From Camarhynchus parvulus (lineage: Eukaryota > Chordata > Aves > Passeriformes > Thraupidae), in the NCBI RefSeq assembly GCF_901933205.1, contig NC_044574.1, positions 4,672,733 to 4,736,732 on the forward strand: a DNA stretch of 64,000 nucleotides, read 5' to 3'. Position 1 is the stretch's first letter; each line of letters starts with the position of its first letter. Below, one piece after another: positions 13,035 through 26,877 of this stretch. Made by a program: the position numbers and the translations under genes. A model generated the notes under the pieces. That model saw only the letters and a list, made by a program, of their open reading frames with translations. It ran no database searches and was not told the DNA's origin.

Positions 13035-13135
13035 AAATAACTACTGAGATGATTTTGCCTCTTCTGAAGGAGTCTTATCCCACTCTTACCCATGAGACCT
13101 GATTGTGGCCATTTTTTATCCCCTCTAAACAGTTT

Positions 13136-13692
13136 TGTGACAGGTCCTCTGAAAAATTTTTCTGAAAAATCCTCTTTGCCCAGGATCTTCTCCTGGGAAG
13201 CTGAGAGGTCTCAGAAAAGAATGAAAACAAAATAATTATCTGAGATTGCTTGGGAATGTGGTCTGGAGATCATTTACCAACAGGTGCGTCTTTGATTGGC
13301 TCCATGTGAATTGTTTTTAATTAATGACCAATCACCATCAGCTGTGTCAGACTCTGAGGAGTCAGTCACGAGCTTTCATTGTCGTTCTTGTTTAGCCTTC
13401 TGATGTATCCTTTCTCTTTCTTTAGTGTAGTTTTAATATAATGTAATATAATATAATGTAATATAATGTAATATAATGTAATATAATGTAATATAATGTA
13501 ATATAATGTAATATAATATAATATAATATAATATAATATAATATAATATAATATAATATAATATAATATAATATAATATAATATAATATAATATAATATA
13601 ATATAATATAATATAATATAATATATCAGCCTTCTGAGAACATGGAGTCAAATTCTCATCTCTCACCTTGTCCTGGGGACTTCACAACACCA
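13136..13692 (+). mobile_element. Solo LTR, family A copy 3, expanded by a TATAA array
   Basis: This 557-bp element begins TGTGACAGGTCC and ends ACAACACCA. Flanks CAGTTT (13130-13135) and CAGTCC (13693-13698) match at four of six bases, which fits a decayed 6-bp target duplication. It has the same landmarks as copies 1, 2 and 4. Roughly 195 bp of its length is an internal simple-sequence array. No internal retroviral region is present. Confidence 0.85.
13431..13626. repeat. TATAA/TGTAA pentanucleotide array inside LTR A3
   Basis: The first part, to about 13510, is a 10-bp higher-order repeat alternating TATAA and TGTAA. The rest is almost pure TATAA to 13625. The translated open frame across it on the minus strand is only a repeating Tyr/Ile/Leu pattern and is not a gene. 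The array sits exactly where copy 1 has AATAG units. Confidence 0.95.
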
Positions 13693-14832
13693 CAGTCCTC
13701 CAACCTTTCCCTGCATTAATGACTGAGATGTGTAAAGTGAACCTGTAAAGCCCCCAACACACCCATGTCTTGGTTGATTAAAAACCAATTTATTTCCTTA
13801 CAGTCTTGCTGGATCAACAACAGTTTTAAAGGAGTGAAAAAATTGCAAATTCCTCCTGAGACAACGTTTCAGGCAGCTGCGGTGCCTGTGCCAACACAAA
13901 GTGTTGCACCATAAAAAACTGGGGTGTAGTTGGTACTTTCTGTGAAAAATTTGCCTGATACCTTGGAAAGCTGGTGGAAATCAAGTTGTTTTGTTTTTCC
14001 TTCTTATGCAAAACCTGATCAAAATTTGCTTTAGCTGGATTTTTCCCAAATCTCCCTAAATATTATCTGCTTTGAAAATTACTTTGAAGTTCACTGATGA
14101 AAAGCACACCAGGTAGTAGCTGAATACTGTTATAAACACATCAGACAGGAGAGCTGTAAAACTTTTATTATTTCCTGCCTTATTCTCATGGTGAAGAACA
14201 CCACATATTTCTGTTTTCATTCATCTTCTATTGCTTGAAAACGTCCAATCACTGTTAATAGTGAAATATGCAGTTTAATACTTTTCTTACCTATGTATTT
14301 ATCTTGCTGGGCCACAGAAAACCTTGATTATTTTCAGTCTCCAGCCAATGAAAATTGTCACTTTTTTCCTTGATGTACACCCAGAGCTCTAATCATAAAC
14401 AGTCTTTAAAGGAAAATGTGTGAGGCTGTCTGCCAGAGCTTTCAGAAAGAGCCTGTCATAACTCAGCAGCCATTTCAAAAGCAATTTCCAAAAACTTAAT
14501 TTTGTTGGCCCTAAAGTTATTTGTGCTTTAAAACTTAACTATTAGTTCCACATCTGGGTTGTTGAGGGGGAGAAATGCAGAGTATATTCTTTCTGTAATA
14601 AACTTTTCTCCAGAAAAAAAAGAGAAAATTTTTTTTAGTATTTCTTTCACATGGAAATTTCAATTAAAAATTGAAATATCTGACTCCAATTTAGTTGAAC
14701 AGAAAACTATGGGATGTTACAGCTGACATTTTATTCTGTAAGGAGAATTCGAGTGTGAATGGGATAACCTACTGAAAATAAGATTATGGAAAGAAAATGC
14801 TACTGTATATTTCTTACCCAAGATTTCTTTAT

Positions 14833-14925
14833 CAATATATATTGTCTATATTTTTATATATTTATATATGCACACAATTACACACACCTATATGTATATA
14901 TGCATATATTATATATATATATAAA
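14833..14925. repeat. Imperfect (TA)n microsatellite
   Basis: Alternating TATATA blocks are interrupted by short CACACA and TGCATA words, ending in an 18-base pure AT alternation. Confidence 0.85.
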
Positions 14926-17825
14926 CAAATACTTTTTGTGTGTATTTAGATGGATAGAGATGTATCTACAAAATTAAAATTAAGAGGTAAGAAGCCAATA
15001 TTTTAGGAATTGGTTCCTAGAATTTTGCCATTGAATAATTCAAATGGGATTGAAGTCTTCCCTTTTTCCTATGGGATGTGGTAGGAGTAATTAACTATTA
15101 AGAAAGTATAAGAGGGAAAGAAACACGTGCAGCTACAAAAGTTGAATTTACAAAGTAATTTTTTTTTGTTCATGACAATTATAGGAATAAAGGAAGACAA
15201 CACAAACAGTTGGGATAGGATCTGTTCAAATTCTCCAAATAACCAGATGTCCTAAGAGCTGGATCACACTTGTTTGTGGAAAATTCATAAGGCCTGGACA
15301 GTAAAGAGCGAGTCTTAATTCTTCAACTCACAGAATAATTTGTGGTGGAAAGGATTTTTCTTCTGCCTGTCTAAATATGGATTCCGGGATTTCTTATTTT
15401 GAAAGAAATCTTTTTTTTTATAGATGTCAAGCTTCTTTATATATAGCATTTCCTCAGTATGGTTAAATGGCATCATTTTAGTGTGGGTGATCCAGCCTCT
15501 ATGTGCAAGTCCAGGTATTAGGCAAGATTTAAAAATATCTATAAAGAAGTTTGCCAGTTCTACTGGACATTTTTCACACCCCCACACCTGCCCACCTATC
15601 ACACTCATTTAGGATGGGTGCCTGTCCTTGAGTCACCTGTCTCCAGTGATTTCCCACATGGAGTTCTTGTACCTTAAACTAAACCCTTGACATCTGGGAA
15701 ACTCGAAGCTGAGTGTCAATGCCCTCATTTTTGCACAAATTTCCAGCCATTGGAACAGCGTTTTAATAAAACCTCATTTGGAAATCCCAGAGAACATTCA
15801 TTACCCATCCAACATTTCATGAATGGGCTGTTCACTGAGCTTTAGCAAACCAGAATTCTGGTTGTACCACAGCTTTAATTGGGGGGCAACCTACCCAAAC
15901 TTTCTGCTACTTATGGAAAAACCAGCTCTAACAAGAAATATGAGTAATGACAAGTCCAAACCAAAAAATACTTCAGAGAGGGCACACCAGATGGAAACAC
16001 ACGTGGAAGGAGCTCATCTGACTGCTGACAACACAGAACTGATGTCACCCATGCAGTGCACTGCAGTTGTCACAAAGCTTGTCCTGCCTTGGATGAAGGT
16101 TTTGCTCAGCCTCAGGCCAGGAATGGTATTTGAAATAATTTCGAACCTTTTGCCCTCACAAAAGGTTTTTTGTGAGTCCTTTTGGAGCTGGCCAGGCTAT
16201 TTTGTTTTCTCCTCAGTGCTTTAGATATTTTTTTCCTCAGCAGATGAGCCTCAAGTACAGCAGCTAAGCAGATCACAGGAGCACAAATCCCATTCTGAAC
16301 ATGGACACTCTAATCTCTGAAGGCAGCAGTATTTCATAGCCTTTGTCACAGGAATCCTAAGTCTTTGCAGATTTCTTACACTTCCATGCCGTTCTAATTA
16401 ATATTCCTTCCTTTTTAAAAAAATCCATTCAGTGTAAGTGGGCTAAGTGCTATTTATCTAAAAGCCCTTGGCAGCTGAAGTTGGGATTAATCTTCTAACC
16501 CAAATCAAATCATGTCAGCTCAGATCAGTTTCCTTGTATAATCTGATTTTTTCAGGAAAGTCAGCTTCTCCCGCTGTGTGTGACCTGTGGCAGCAACGTG
16601 GAGACGGAAACTTGGCATCTCTGTGTGAGGAGGATCCTGAGACACTGGAATTCAGCACAGATTTCTTCCTTTCTTAGAACTTTACTAGTTTAAATCACCT
16701 GAAGATATGGCTTGAACTCTTGAATGCATTTCATGGACAATAAATTTAAAAAGTAATAAGTCCAAAACCTTATTTTCCTATTTTATTGCTTTCTCTTGTG
16801 GTAAAGTTTCCCTGTGTCTATTCACCAGCCTTAGCCCTGCATAATTTTTTAGAATAGTAACATAAATTCTCATACTTGTTCTGCATATGTGTATCCTTAT
16901 ATTTAGCTATCCTGTGAGCTTCTATGATGCTTTGCAGCATTTACTTCACAATCTTTATGCAGAAGAAAACCAATGCAAACCTCCATTTAAAAATCAAAAG
17001 TCTGTAAGGGGCCTGTGGAAATTGCAGTAAACAGCAAATGTTCCTGCAGACAGATATTGACTTTACAGTGTGATTAAATTATATCCATGTCTCTCTTTCT
17101 GTCACACATCTGAACTAGGCTTCAGTCACTTTGCCTTAAATTCACAGTTCCAGAGCAATTCTTTTCAGCAGTGACTGTTGTTGATGATTATTTTATATTC
17201 TGAACAGAATAATGTAGTATTTTTTTCATTAAGCATGTTGCCAAGTATGGTGCATCCCTTGGCAAGTTAAGTTCTCATTCTACTTTGGCTTTTGTGAGTC
17301 TGATTTAACCTTATCATATTGATATTCTGAGTACAGAGTTGCTTATCTGATCTACATTTTGGTCTACAGACTCAAGGTCAGTGATACTGTACTATCATAG
17401 AGTAAATTGGAGCCACTAAAAACAAGCAAACAAACAACTCTCTGAATAAAGAAAAACAATCAACCAATCAAAAATTCCCCCCTCCCAGAAAAAAAAAAGA
17501 AATTAAAAACAGTGTAAGAAAAAACACAGGTCTCAGAAATATTCATATTTCTCAAAAATATCCAAAAATCCTGAATGCAGGACTGGAAGGTGGGAGAACT
17601 AAAGATAGGGGAAAATTTGATTCACAGTTTTCTGTGTACTGGGTCTTGTTTGGTTTAGTTTTGGTCTTTTTGATTTTTTTTTCTTTAAATTCTGAAGGAC
17701 AGTGTTAATTCTAAATCAGTCATAAACCAACTGGAAGTTACTTCTTTGCTGGCATTAATTTCATGTCATATGTTATGGCCTTTCTGGCAGGAAGCTAAAT
17801 TAGCTTTTTCATTATAAGTGAACAT

Positions 17826-17857
17826 TTTCTCTCTCTCTGTGTCTCTTTTTTTTTTTA
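17826..17857. repeat. Pyrimidine tract (CT)n-T(n)
   Basis: A CTCTCTCT run, interrupted by GTG, passes into a T tract of about 12. It is a short simple repeat. Confidence 0.75.
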
Positions 17858-20242
17858 TTAATGTGCTCAGCATCTTTGACAAGGAGACACAGTCCCATCT
17901 GTAGATTACTACCTGCATGTGATGTCAAATGTGCTGCTTTGCAACAAGATTCCTGTGAGCAGCACAGCTTAATCATAAAAGGAAGCTATTTAGGGTTGAA
18001 TCCATAAAGGAAATTAAAGTGTCAAGTCTGACTCCTGCATTTAAGACATGAACTTCCAGCCACATCTCCCTGGGACATTTCTCCCCTGTGTCTCCTAAAC
18101 TCAGGATCTCCAGGCAACGTGTCTCCAGATGCAGAAGTTCCCCAGGAATCTCAGATTTCCTTAGGAGTATTTCCAAACCCATCTTGTTCTTGATAAAACT
18201 GATTTTTCCATCTGCCAGGTGCCTATTTCCCTTCCAAATCACAAACTGGGGTTTGTTATACCTGTCACTAGAGTCAGCAGTGATGGAAACAAAACGCAGA
18301 GTGTGAATTTAATGATTTTTGACTGCCCAGGGACTTAAATGCCATAACTCCTACTTGCTTCAGGTTTCTTCTAATCACAGCAAATGAGCTATTCCTGTAT
18401 GTCAGGAGGTAAATATCTTTGGATTTCTCTTAATTAACTACTTTAATTTCATGCAGAATAACTGAAGGTTCTTTATGTTAACAAGCAAACAGTCTTATTA
18501 TGCCAGCATAGCCTAATAGTTGTTGTATCTTGTTTGGAAAGGATGACTAAAGGATGAACTTTGCTGCAGTGCCCTTTAAATTATTTTATCCAATGTGTAG
18601 TGGCAGAATTGCTATAAAATAAAGTTTTCAATTCTGTTTCTGTGATAACAATGAGGCTTTAGGACAAATATACTGATTGGAAGCACCTGTTGACTGAGAA
18701 ATTACCTACGTATTCTTCAACAATAGCAAATTATTCTGCATGAGATCTTCATGATCTCTTTTAAATATTGGCAAATAAGACTTAAAATTTCTAGAAGAAC
18801 AGAGTGATGTCTTTTCACATTCTGCAAAGACATCTGCCTTTGGAGCTTATGTTACTTGTCAACAAAACTGAAGAATAGTTGGCAATAATGCTGTCCTTAA
18901 ACACTTTCTCTGTCCTCTACAATGCTACAATGCTCTTCAAACTCAGGCATAACTTTTACTCTCTCTTTATAAAATATACAAATACATGTAAAGATCTCTT
19001 AAAGATGCCAGATAGTAGAGTGTAACACCAAATTCTTTAGATTATTCTGCTGTGGCACAGGTGAGCTGGCAAAGCTGGTAATTGCACCAACACGAACCAA
19101 TGAAATCCCAGCGTAAGCATCTAAACTCTTCTGTTCTGGCTCACCTCTCCTTTGGGAAATTTTACCTGGAGCTGTGAACCTATGAAAATAATGTCTCCAC
19201 CTCAAGAACAGCCTGTACACACTCAGTTTAGCCATTAGTTTTCCTGGAAACTTAGCAGAGACACCAGAGCAACATGCCTTCTCTGGGAAGCGCTGCTCAG
19301 GAGCCACGATCCTGCTGCCTGCACAGCTCTCACCATCTGCAGGTTGGTGCTGGGGTTCCTTTGGAAGCTCAGTCTGCTGTTACTGACTTCAGTGACTCAT
19401 AGCTACACAATACTCCACATTTTTAACATCAAGGTTTCCAGCTGGAGATGACTGAGTGAAGGAAAAAGAAAAAGCCTGGTGGCATCCATGGATGATTGCT
19501 GGTCTATGAGAACACCCACGGCACAGAACTGATGAGCTGCTTGAGGAAGAAGAGCAACCACTATTTCCTTAAACACTTCTGTTCTGGCACCACCCCCGAT
19601 TTCTCTTATCTGCTTACCATTTTCTCTTTCTTTCTCAAGCAATTGATAGCTACTTTTCCCCTTCCAGAAGGACTTCTAGCTTTTCAGGTTACATTTATTT
19701 TACTGTGTTTCTTTATACAGCAGACACAGCTTCACTGTCCCCTCATGCAATGAACTTCTATCATAATTTCTGTTCCTTTTCTAGGCTTTGATTTGTTAAT
19801 CTAGGCAGCTTTAATTTTGATCTTACTTTGGTACAGTATGATATCAGTATGATATCAGGAAAATTCCTGGGGAATGATGAGATCATAGCAAGAAGACTGG
19901 TACAGCTGATCCAAAATGAATCTACCAGGGCTACTGTTCTTCCAATTTTAACATTGAAAAATACCTACAGACGTACATGGATATCTAAACCAAAGACATG
20001 TAGCCCATAGGTCCATGACAAATCTCTGGCTGATTTGATTTTTTTCTTGTACATCTGTAAAAAGGGGAATAGGTCCTGAAAACCTAGAGTGAAGGTTTTT
20101 AATGCTAACCATAATACTGACAATAATTTAAAAAAATCAAAAGAAAATGAGGTAACATTAATATCTCAACCTTCTCCAAGTTTCCACCCCAATGTGGTAG
20201 TTTTGCATGGGAGGCATTCACAGACATGATGCAAAACTTCTG

Positions 20243-20276
20243 TGTTTATTTCTATTCTATGTTTATTTCTATTCTA
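20243..20276. repeat. Perfect 17-bp tandem duplication
   Basis: TGTTTATTTCTATTCTA occurs twice in a row without mismatch, pointing to a recent local slippage event. Confidence 0.9.
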
Positions 20277-21454
20277 TTTACAGGAGGAAATAATTTGATC
20301 CTCTCTTATTAGCCTTTAAAATGATTCTCCTCTTCAAACCCAGTGGAGTCTCTGATGAAGCAGCCCATAGTCTGTACAAATGTGAAGTGACCAGTGTGAA
20401 GAGATGTGGCTGGAAGCTGATGAGAAATGTAATCCCAGAAAAACCCTCCGTTCTGTAAAAATTAAGGCAATTAAGGCTCATTGAGCACTCCTCTGGACCC
20501 ACTGTCAAAGCAAATAAACAACCACCCAGCAGAGCATGAATGTGTAATCAGATAGAGTCTGGTGTTCACTGAGACGTGTGCTTATGCTTTGGACACAATG
20601 TCAAATTCATTATTTTGCCTTGGAATCTTCTGTTTCTTATACCTCTGCCTCCAGCTCAATAATTTATCTATAACACATTTAAAAGAACACAAGATAAACA
20701 ATAAAAAAAAAATAGCTCATAGAAACGAGCACAGCTGTACACAATGGGAATTTAAACATCAAAGTAAAATAATCTGTATTTAAAAGCTGGCAGGAAATAC
20801 AACTGTGATTCACTTAGACAGATATTATTAACTTAATGGAATATTAATAGGATATTCCATTTATATCTCCGGTTCTGTCCCAAAGTCTCCTGAGATATTT
20901 TTCAATGAGATTTTAATGATAATATAAAATGCAGCTACTCCTGAGATAAACATCTATTAGAAATTAGCAACAAATGCATAATTTAAGAGCTGGGTAAGAA
21001 GAATTTGCCTACTAGAATTTGCCAATTCTATAAATTGCAATGTAGGAAGAACACTGGGCACGTTTCTAAACCTGGCTCATGCAGTCATTCAAAATTCACA
21101 CAATATAGTAGGAGCACAAAATCTAAGGTTTTATTATGGAAAAATAGAATAATTTATGTCGCCCTGTGCTTCTAAAGTTCTTCAAAGCCTTCTGATGTTT
21201 ACATTTTTGCAATGGAGTTTCTCACACACTTTTCATGTAAGTAATGATTGTTTTGCATTCCTTTCTGGAGGAGGAGAGAATTGATGGACTGTTAGTTTGA
21301 CCAGTGTAGTTGGAGAGGTGGCATTTTCATCCTCCAATCCATAGTGACCTTTGGAATTCTAGAAATATTGAGGTCCAGAAATAAACCCGCCTTTTTTTCC
21401 TTGGACATCTCAGCATGTGAGTGTCGCTCATTTGGTGCCCTATTGTGACAAATT

Positions 21455-21780
21455 TAGGTTTGAAAATCCCTCTGAGATCATCAGATCCAACTGATCCCCC
21501 AGCACTGCCTGGGCCATCATTAAACCATGTCCCCAGGTGCCACATCCACACGGCTTTTACAGCTCTCCAGGGATGGGGACTCCATAACTTCCACAGGCAG
21601 CCTGTCCCAGAGCTTGATGATCATTTCGGTGAAGAGTTTTTCCCTGATAACCAACCCAAACCTCCTGTCCCTGTTCCCTGGGAGCAGAGCCCGATGCCCC
21701 TGGCTGTCCCTCTCCTGTGCAGAGCCACAAGGTCCCCCCTGAGCCTCCCTTTCCCCACCCTGGTTTCCATTTCATCTTGT
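21455..21780 (-). mobile_element. CR1 LINE 3' fragment
   Basis: The stretch contains CCCCCAGCACTGCC, CCCCAGGTGCCACATCCACA, CTCCAGGGATGGGGACTCC, AGCCTGTCCCAGAGCTTGA and GAGCCTCCCTTTCCCCA. These are ordered blocks of the avian CR1 3' region read on the complementary strand. The extreme 3' tail is not evident at the left edge, which starts near TGAAAATCCCTCTGAGATCA. GC content rises sharply compared with the neighbours, which makes several spurious open frames here on both strands. Confidence 0.88.
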
Positions 21781-24700
21781 CTCCTCAATGTTATTTTTCT
21801 CATTCTAACTTAACCACAGAGCAGAAACTCCCATACCCTGTAGCTGTCTAGCACAATTGGAAAGTCTCCCCTTCCCCTCTGCTCAAAATTTACCTTTCTG
21901 GAGTGATTTTTTTTTTTCACTAATTGACCACCTTCTTTGCAGTAACAGAGTAGAAAAATATAGGTGACAGGGCAGGAAAGAGGATTTTTCAGATTTTTTT
22001 CACACATTGAAAGAGACAAATCCTTTCTTTCTTTCTTGCATCCCTTTGAACATGCTTTTAACCTACATTACTAACAAGCCTTGTTGCTTCTGATTTAGAA
22101 ATGCCAGTGAAAGCTCAAATGTATGAAGGGTTAAACTGACAGGCTCCAGGAACTTCAAGGTGCTCTATTGAACGTAGGACATGAATTCAAACTTCTTTTT
22201 GCTTTTTTAAAGCATGCAGATTTGAGCTGACTGGATGCAGTACATTGCATTACATCCTTGCATTTAGCTGGTAAAACAATGTGTCTTCTGAGGATCCAAA
22301 CCTGTTCTCATACCTTTCAGTAAAAACATTTTTATGTCATGTTGGTCTAAATCAGATTATCAACTAAGTTTTGACTTGAAATCTTGGGTTTGTGCTCCAG
22401 GTTTCTCCCTTAAATTATGAAAGGTTGATGCAAAAGAATAAAGTTTTATCAAGTTATGTGCAAGTATCAGAAAACTTCCTTACCTCAATTATTATTATTA
22501 TGGGTAATTTATTGAGATAAATCAAGGGTGTTTCAGCTACCCTCTTTCTCCATACAATTTTGAAGCCCATAAAAGGAGACAACCATGGATCTGAAACTCT
22601 TACAGGTAAAGCATCAGAATGAATTTGCCTTCTGGAGCCAGCATTGTCCTTTTTACAATAAATATCTGTCTGCATTTTAGAAGAAAAATGACTGCAAGAG
22701 GTCACTGAAGACAGGTTTTTTTAAGGTCATGTTCTACTTTGTTATTTCATAGTTTATTTTAACAAATCTGGCATTTTTCTATTTTAAAGGACACTGTTAG
22801 CTGTCTAACCAGAACTGAGCAGTCCTCTTCCCTTTTTCATAATACTGTACCTTAAAAAATTAGGTTATATTTATAATGGACTTGCAGAATAATGAATAGC
22901 AGGAGATAATTGGCTGAGGATGTTCCAATTCTCTCAGACCCGAAGAGCCCAAATTGTGAAAATCAGGAATCACAGCTCAATCTGATCCAGCTGTTGGCCT
23001 GCCTGATGCTGCTCTTTAATTAAAACATTCATTACAAAGCTAGCGAAGGGCTACAATGGCATATCATCTTAAAGCATGACTCTTTAGTCACCCTTATCTT
23101 CCTGGCTCTGTGCCAGGTAATTTTAAAGGGGAACACACATGAATAATGTATATTTAAAACAGAATTCTTCTCATACCAGATGCCATTTCTCAGAGTTATC
23201 ACTGGACTGCTGAGAATTAGTATAATAATAACAATAATTGTCCAGTCATACAGGAAAAAAAAAATTAATATTGTAATTTCCTGCTCCTAGGGTAAATTGC
23301 CATATTTAAAGTCATACTAACTCTATTTGTGAGGAGTAAATTGAAAAAAACAAGGTCATGTATGATAAAGAATAGGATATATAAAAGGCCAGCTGCAAAG
23401 ATAGGGGATATGTTTTGTTTGCCCAGGTGTTTTTTATCTTTTTATATGTTATAACTCTGGGTGCCCTTGTTGTAGATGAAGGCAATGAAGGAAACAAAAG
23501 GAAATCTTAATGAGGATTTACATTATACATCCATTAATAAATTAAATAACACAAGACAAAATCATACATGTTTTTCTGAATAGTAGGATATCAAACAATT
23601 GAAGATATGAGAAGGGGAAAAACTACTCGTTCTTTCATCTGGACCCAGAAAAATTGCTTTCTAAAGTGCATTCCTGGCCATTTTCAGAAACAGATTTTTA
23701 AAGTCTCATGAATTATATTCTGTCATGATTTCTCCTTGCAGTCTGCAGTATCCTGTCACTGTGCTTCCCTTAATTAATGCAGCACGGAGGTCTGAGTGTC
23801 ATGGAATGGGACCTGGCTCTTAGCAGTTGTATTTGGCTCAAATAATTCAGCTTTTTCTGAATCTGTGGCACAGACCCCACCAAAGGCTTCAATTCTGCTT
23901 TCACAGAGATTGCAGCAGGAATCTGGAAATGTGGCAGCAGTGAACACTGCAACAGTAAAACTGTTCTCAGAAGAAGCCAGTGTTTGTTGGACACTGAATT
24001 TTTTTACTGAATAACAACAGGAAACATTAATCAAGAAATTTAAGTTTTCAGAAAGTTTGGTATATTTGAATTTGACACAAGCTTTTTAGTTTTTGCTTCC
24101 AAGGCCATTGGTCATTTGGGAACTGTATGACTACAAGCATTGTTCAGACCCTGACATCTGCATGTCCTCATTTTCAGCCAAGGGGTAATGTGCAATACTC
24201 ATTTCAGATGCACTCAGAAATTTGGTGTTAGAAAAAATACAACTGTGGAAATATATACTGTCCATTATTTAAGTCATCAATAGGAAGCATAGCTACATCT
24301 CTTTGAATTGTGAGACTGATTGACCAAAATTATATCTTCTCTGACTCTGACTAGGAATCAAATGCTAATTTAATGGCAATGCCAAAAATTGAAAGTTCCC
24401 AGAGTTGAAAATGCAGATTTTTGTTACCTCTGACAGAACAGATTTATTAATCACATCAAAGGCAATTTGGCATATGGGTGAGATCAGGTCATCTCTCATA
24501 GGATGTCATCTGTCAAAGGATCCAAACAATTCAAAGGTGCTGTTGGTCATTAAGAGAGCCCTGAAGGTGAACTGTTTATTATACCCCTTTTTTTGCTTGT
24601 TTACAATTTCACTTGTTTCCACATGCTAAGTCTGGAAACTTTCTGTAATTCTATGGAGATGATGGGGTCAACTTTTAAAGCTGACACACAAATCCTCTTA

Positions 24701-26877
24701 TATCTTGCTGGGATTTCACAGTCTGTTCCTTTGAGCCCAGAGTGCTTCTTTATACAAACAAACAAACCCAGAGAAAGAACTCACCTTCTATTCAGAAAAT
24801 ACAAAACTAACAGAGCTTAATCTGTCCTGCATTTAGATATTTTAGTGGTGTCAAGGGAAGAGTGTTTGTGTTCAGCTTTGCTGAAGAGGGAGAAATGATA
24901 AATGTTAAACAGACACTCAATGCTTCGTGCAGCGAGATTTGGACAGAGAATGCTAATGCTAGAGTTCACAGCACTGAACTCCCATCAGTGGAAGATGATA
25001 GAAAAAACATGGGTAACACTAATTTAAACCCATTAAACAGAGTCATAAACCTGTGTCGTCATCTGGGAAGTTGATTGTGAAATGTGCTCAGCTTTGCAGC
25101 AGGTTAAGGATGATTGGAAACTCAAAATTCAGAAGTCTAGGCTCTCTAGGTGTCTGTGAAAACTCTGCATGTATCAGAAAGTGACAATTCAGTTAATATT
25201 CAAAAATTGATGGCAATTTTTGTGCCCGGGATGAGCCCTTGTATTCCTGTTACATTTTCCCCTGAGTATCTTCACTGAGACATTATGGGTTTGCCCCTGG
25301 CCAAAATGACACAGAACATGCCTGGCTGTACCTCTGTGTTCCTTTTCCTGCCTGCTAACAGCCAAGGGCAAACTGATTCTTTCCCTTTAATGAGAAAATA
25401 CCTCAGTTCTTAAGATATGAAGACAAGACATGGAGTGATTGTTTCTATGCTGACTTGTTTGAAATCTTTGTTTTTTCAGAAGTGCTGTGATGTGAGTGTA
25501 AAATGCACTTGACTCCACTTTAAACATTGCGTACGCTTAAAGCATGAAGTAAAAGGGTTTTATGGATAAAATGGGAAAGATTACAGTTTTGTTTAGAAAA
25601 TAAGAAACACATTTACGTCAGAAACACATAAAACCAAGTACAGTGTGCATACTGATATGGTAGTCTGCTTATAGCTGCAAATTCAGATATTTTCTGATGT
25701 GTCTAGCAGAAATTTAAAGCTCCTGCTTGGTAGGGATTTACTACCAAATAAAAAGAATAGGTTTTTTAGGGTAATTTTCAATCTCTGAATTTCCATCCCT
25801 CAGTTTTGTTTCATAGCTTTACTTTTATCTTGTCTGCTGCAGAACCTAAATTAAATTTCAGAGCATGTCCCTCATTTTTTCTATTAGTATCAGAGACCTT
25901 TTTTACTGTATTCTGCTTTTCTGTTTTGGTTGGGCAGCATCTAACAGAATAATAATTGCAAACTCTAGAATTTATCCATGGGAGAGTCTCTTTGAGAAGT
26001 AGAGAGACTTTAGAGCATATCCTTTGCACTCTATTTAGCTCTACTTTCAAAGCAAGAAGCTGACTTGTACTTTTCCACTGTAATTCAGCATTTTCTGTGC
26101 AAATCAGTTGGTTTTGCACACTGTTCTTGCTAAGATTTTTTGGTATCATGCAACAGTTTGTCTTTTGGATCAATGGAATATTCTATGTGATTTTACATGT
26201 CACTTAATTTGCCTTTCTCACTTGCTTTCCACGTGCAAGGTTTTATTCATTCAGAGAGTGGAACTGGGACCATCTCACCCCAGCAGAGACAAATATTCTC
26301 CATCAGTTATTTTGCCTCTGCTGTAGGACACTCATGTACACACCTGAGCTTGGCACACTACAGAGGAGCCTTCAGGCTGTTGTAGCTGATGGTTGTGAGC
26401 AGATGGATGCTTGGATGGGACCAAAATTAAATTAGTACACTACAGGTGGTGACAGACAAATTATACTGAATGTTATTAGTGCAGAAATCCACCGAGCACC
26501 GAAGGCAATTCAAATGGAACCCATGTTCCCAGCAATGGTATGTGTAAATAACTCTCAGTTTGCTAAATGCCGTGATTAAAGGTTGAATTTGGCATTTTTG
26601 TCACCAGATATTGCTGGGACATATATTTCAGGGCTTGCACAGTAGATAACTCCCCAGTCATTTTTAGAGAATCTTGTAAATCACAGTCAAGGTCATTATG
26701 AGCTGTCCTTTGCCTGTGTTTCTTCTTGCATGGTTGGGACGTACTGACCATGAGTACCTGCTGAAGGAGGAGGTCCAGAGAGGGGCACAGGTGCCTAAAT
26801 CTTCATTTAAATGTCTCTATGGACAAGAAATCTGCATGGAGCTGGCTGGTGAGATGCCAGAGTGTCATTATAGGACA
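21781..26877. other. Unique AT-rich non-coding stretch
   Basis: No gene or transposon was recognised. A TTTC run lies at 22022-22037, ATT triplets near 22490 and AAT triplets near 23222. The part around 22985-23150 has the even, low-repeat look of conserved non-coding sequence, but this cannot be shown without alignment. Confidence 0.5.

Larger units (their letters stand above)
13693..21454. other. Long unique AT-rich non-coding stretch
   Basis: Nearly 8 kb without a recognised gene or interspersed repeat. Simple repeats noted are the AT patch at 14833-14925, a pyrimidine tract at 17826-17857 and a 17-bp duplication at 20243-20276. An 11-bp duplication of AGTATGATATC lies near 19836-19857. 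Open frames up to 133 codons (15823) show no domain. A long stretch this free of young repeats is compatible with an intron or regulatory desert. Confidence 0.5.

Noticed and set aside
13433..13666. 77-codon Tyr/Ile/Leu repeat frame
   Set aside because: It is a translation of the TATAA/TGTAA microsatellite inside LTR A3.
14833..14925. CRISPR-like or regulatory repeat array
   Set aside because: It is a plain imperfect TA microsatellite; nothing in the window has spacer-repeat structure, and the sequence is vertebrate.
21421..21813. 130-codon frame with overlapping frames on both strands
   Set aside because: It lies mostly in the 3' untranslated part of a CR1, not in its polymerase, and matches no CR1 protein segment.
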